Made by a program: the position numbers and the translations under genes
In this document: positions 22,662 through 23,889 of the stretch, one piece after another
Position numbering within the stretch: the first letter of the stretch is position 1
Layout: each line of letters opens with the position of its first letter
Notes under the pieces: model-generated
Databases searched by the model: none
What the model saw: the letters and a program-made list of their open reading frames with translations, nothing else
Told to the model about the DNA's origin: nothing
DNA from: JANNHP01 sp031404455
GTDB lineage: Bacteria > Planctomycetota > JAJSAM01 > JAJVHW01
Length of the DNA stretch: 23,889 nt
NCBI GenBank assembly: GCA_031404455.1
Contig: JANNHP010000190.1
Span: 1 to 23,889, forward strand
Direction: 5' to 3'

Positions 22662-22892
22662 ATGCCAGGACTCCGTGCGCGCGTCGAGAAGGGCCGTCTC
22701 GTCGTGGACGAGCCGACCGACCTCCCCGAGGGCACCGTGCTGAACCTCGTCGTAGATGACGAGGGCGACGACATGGATGACGCCGAGCGCGCGGCGCTCG
22801 ACGAGTCGGTCGCCCGGGGCCTCGATGCGGCGCGCGCCGGCAAGGTCCGTCCGGCCGCGGACGTGTTGGCGGAGCTGCGCCGGAGGCCGTGA
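22662..22892 (+). CDS. Antitoxin of a ParE/RelE-type toxin-antitoxin pair
   Basis: 76 residues from ATG 22662. The N-terminal half (RARVEKGRLVVDEPTDLPEG, VLNLVVDDEGDD) is a short beta segment in the style of AbrB/DUF104-like antitoxins, probably the DNA-binding dimer. The C-terminal half (AERAALDESVARGLDAARAG, VRPAADVLAELRRR) is helical and should wrap the toxin. The GTGA overlap with the toxin (22889-22892) ensures coupled synthesis, the usual antitoxin-first order. It would neutralise the toxin and probably repress this operon, as is usual for type II antitoxins. The family name is by pattern only. Confidence 0.8.
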   Translation: MPGLRARVEKGRLVVDEPTDLPEGTVLNLVVDDEGDDMDDAERAALDESVARGLDAARAGKVRPAADVLAELRRRP

Positions 22893-23209
22893 GATGCGCT
22901 GTCGTCGTCGCGGAACCGGCGGGAGCGCAGCTCCGAGTCATCGACGACTGGTGGCGAAGCAACCGGCTCGCGGCGCCTGGCCTGTTCACGGAGGAGTTTG
23001 CGTCGGCGGTCGAGACGCTCGCCGCGTATCCGAGTGTCGGCACGCCGGTCCGCCGTCGGCGGTTCAAGGGGTTGCGCCGCTTCCTGCTCCGCGCCACGCG
23101 ATACCACGTCTACTACGTCGCGACCGACCGCACGGTCACAGTGCTCGCGGTCTGGAGCGCAGTGCGCGGCAGCGGACCGCCCTACGCGATGCTGAGCGTG
23201 ACGACGTGA
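22889..23209 (+). CDS. ParE/RelE-superfamily toxin
   Basis: 106 residues from GTG 22889; the nearby ATG at 22893 is out of frame. The sequence fits the superfamily: an N-terminal helix pair (AQLRVIDDWWRSNRLAAPGL, FTEEFASAVETLAAYPSVG), basic strand RRRRFKGLRRFLLRATRYHV, then YYVATDRTVTVLAVWSAVRGSGPP, where the final R-G-S-G-P is the common end of ParE-like toxins. RelE members cut ribosome-bound mRNA and ParE members poison gyrase; the sequence here cannot decide, though the RGSGP ending favours a ParE-type protein. Its stop overlaps the start of a third gene (GTGA, 23206-23209). Confidence 0.85.
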   Translation: MRCAVVVAEPAGAQLRVIDDWWRSNRLAAPGLFTEEFASAVETLAAYPSVGTPVRRRRFKGLRRFLLRATRYHVYYVATDRTVTVLAVWSAVRGSGPPYAMLSVTT

Positions 23210-23748
23210 GCGACACCCAACTAGGCGGAGCGGACGAGGAGGCGTTCGAGTCGTTTCTGCATCCGACGCGACGGTCGATCGCGACCCACGAGTTGGCGAG
23301 CCGCGGCGCCGACGCGATCCCGATGCTCGAATCTCTGTTCACAGGTGAGGCTAGGAACGCCTTTGGGCGCTCGTACCGCGAGATCGGGGCACTGGAGTGT
23401 GGCCTGGTGACGGCCAGGTTGCTCGGCCCCCTCGCCAAACCGCTCGAGAACCACCTGAGGTCAGCGCTTCGGGTGAACCCCCGGTACGCATCCGCGGCCC
23501 TCGGCGCGCTGGGGACTCTCGACGACGAGTCCATCGTCGAACTGACACGCTGCGTAGCTGCCGTCGATGCGCCGAACTGCGACATCAGTGCAGTCCTGGA
23601 GGCAGCCGCGGCGCTGTGCCGATGCAACGCGCGGAATCACGCGAGGGTCGCAGTTGTCGCTGCGAGCTCTTCAGGTGCGCGGTGGGCACTCGATCAGGCG
23701 AGTAAATCGGCCGACCGAGGACCCGACGGACCGACGGCGCACACCTAA
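23206..23748 (+). CDS. Unknown third gene of the toxin-antitoxin operon, helical repeat-like
   Basis: 180 residues from GTG 23206, which overlaps the toxin stop by GTGA, so it belongs to the same operon. The sequence is mostly helical with a possible HEAT/ARM-like pair (FESFLHPTRRSIATHELASR, AIPMLESLFTGEARNAFG; NPRYASAALGALGTLDDESI, VELTRCV). Cysteines cluster near the end (DAPNCDISAVLEAAAALCRC). There is no signal peptide or membrane helix, and no catalytic motif. Codon use is looser than in the rest of the window (more A or T at third positions), which suggests recent acquisition. I do not recognise a family. It could be an accessory chaperone-like or regulatory partner of the pair, or an unrelated passenger gene with coupled translation. 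Confidence 0.65.
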   Translation: MSDTQLGGADEEAFESFLHPTRRSIATHELASRGADAIPMLESLFTGEARNAFGRSYREIGALECGLVTARLLGPLAKPLENHLRSALRVNPRYASAALGALGTLDDESIVELTRCVAAVDAPNCDISAVLEAAAALCRCNARNHARVAVVAASSSGARWALDQASKSADRGPDGPTAHT

Positions 23749-23766
23749 CCCGGACAATTCACGAGG

Positions 23767-23788
23767 GCTCCGCGTCCGGCGGGGCTTT
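23767..23788 (+). terminator. Weak rho-independent terminator candidate
   Basis: GCTCCGC (23767-23773) pairs with GCGGGGC (23779-23785), including one G-U pair, with loop GTCCG, followed by TTT. It lies 18 bases after the last stop. Its T-run is part of the longer stem-loop that follows. Confidence 0.4.
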
Positions 23789-23869
23789 CGGGCCGAGGGC
23801 TGCGTTGGACCCCTTGCGAGACCTGACGAGGTCGCGCCGCGGGGTCGCGCCTTGCCCTCGGCGCCGAAA
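23786..23869. repeat. Long three-tier stem-loop at the right edge
   Basis: TTTCGG-GCCGAGGGC (23786-23800) pairs with GCCCTCGGC (23854-23862) and CCGAAA (23864-23869) around one bulged G. Inside it GACCCC (23808-23813) pairs with GGGGTC (23841-23846), and GCGAGACCT (23816-23824) pairs with AGGTCGCGC (23829-23837) with one mismatch and loop GACG. No gene is visible from 23749 to the end. Confidence 0.7.
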
Positions 23870-23889
23870 TCCTCCGCCGCAGAGATGTG

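Noticed and set aside
23743..23810. Integron attC site ending a toxin-antitoxin cassette.
   Set aside because: The end motifs fit, but complementarity between the arms is poor outside the core, no second site or integrase is in the window, and a competing stem-loop explains more of the bases. Kept only as a possibility within a finding.
1..23889. CRISPR array, tRNA, rRNA, riboswitch or phage genes.
   Set aside because: Looked for on both strands; no regularly spaced repeats, no tRNA-like TTCRA loops in cloverleaf context, and no phage structural or integrase-like protein were found.

Overview
The window is very GC-rich bacterial DNA with dense genes, frequent GTG starts and almost every third codon position G or C. 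The secreted FG-GAP/VCBS-type protein, the phosphodiesterase-TPR lipoprotein, the LpxB-N-type membrane protein and the abundant intergenic palindromes suggest a Gram-negative environmental bacterium of a Planctomycetota-like or related phylum. That placement is inference; no marker gene (rRNA, ribosomal protein) is present.

Layout. 1-5874 (+): end of an FG-GAP/VCBS secreted protein, a lipoprotein alkaline-phosphatase-superfamily enzyme fused to TPRs, and a large secreted protein of unknown function. 5867-6721 (-) and 6746-7237 (+): a family 2 glycosyltransferase and a 2'-5' RNA-ligase-like protein, divergent from a 24-bp gap. 7299-8960 (+): two CRP/FNR regulators in tandem. 8983-9396 (-): a small secreted protein. 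9459-13289 (-): a tightly coupled operon tldD, pmbA-like, family 2 glycosyltransferase, LAB_N membrane protein, every junction a 4-base overlap. 13626-14760 (+): two tandem paralogues with a predicted winged-helix C-terminus, set between two different palindromic repeat elements. 14932-15369 (-): a membrane protein. 15536-18257 (+): methyltransferase, family 4-like glycosyltransferase and a membrane PH-like protein. 18304-19497 (+): a CPA2 antiporter. 19602-22477 (-): a tiny lipoprotein, a DinB-family protein and transketolase. 22662-23748 (+): an antitoxin, a ParE/RelE toxin and an unknown third protein, joined by GTGA overlaps. The last 140 bases hold a terminator-like hairpin and a long stem-loop.

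The most coherent signal is regulatory. Seven gene starts have a -10-like hexamer (TAnnnT or close) ending exactly 6 or 7 bases before the start codon and no Shine-Dalgarno sequence, so leaderless transcription looks common. Internal operon genes instead use ATGA/GTGA overlaps, and a few genes have a clear Shine-Dalgarno. A CRP-type palindrome sits where a class II activator site would be for the second CRP/FNR gene, and both regulators keep the CRP-like R-E...R recognition-helix pattern. Four separate palindromic repeat types lie between genes. Nothing here is a clearly new defence or metabolic system; the best candidates for undescribed biology are the tandem winged-helix paralogues and the three-gene toxin-antitoxin-like operon. 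No tRNA, rRNA, CRISPR array, transposase or integrase gene was seen.
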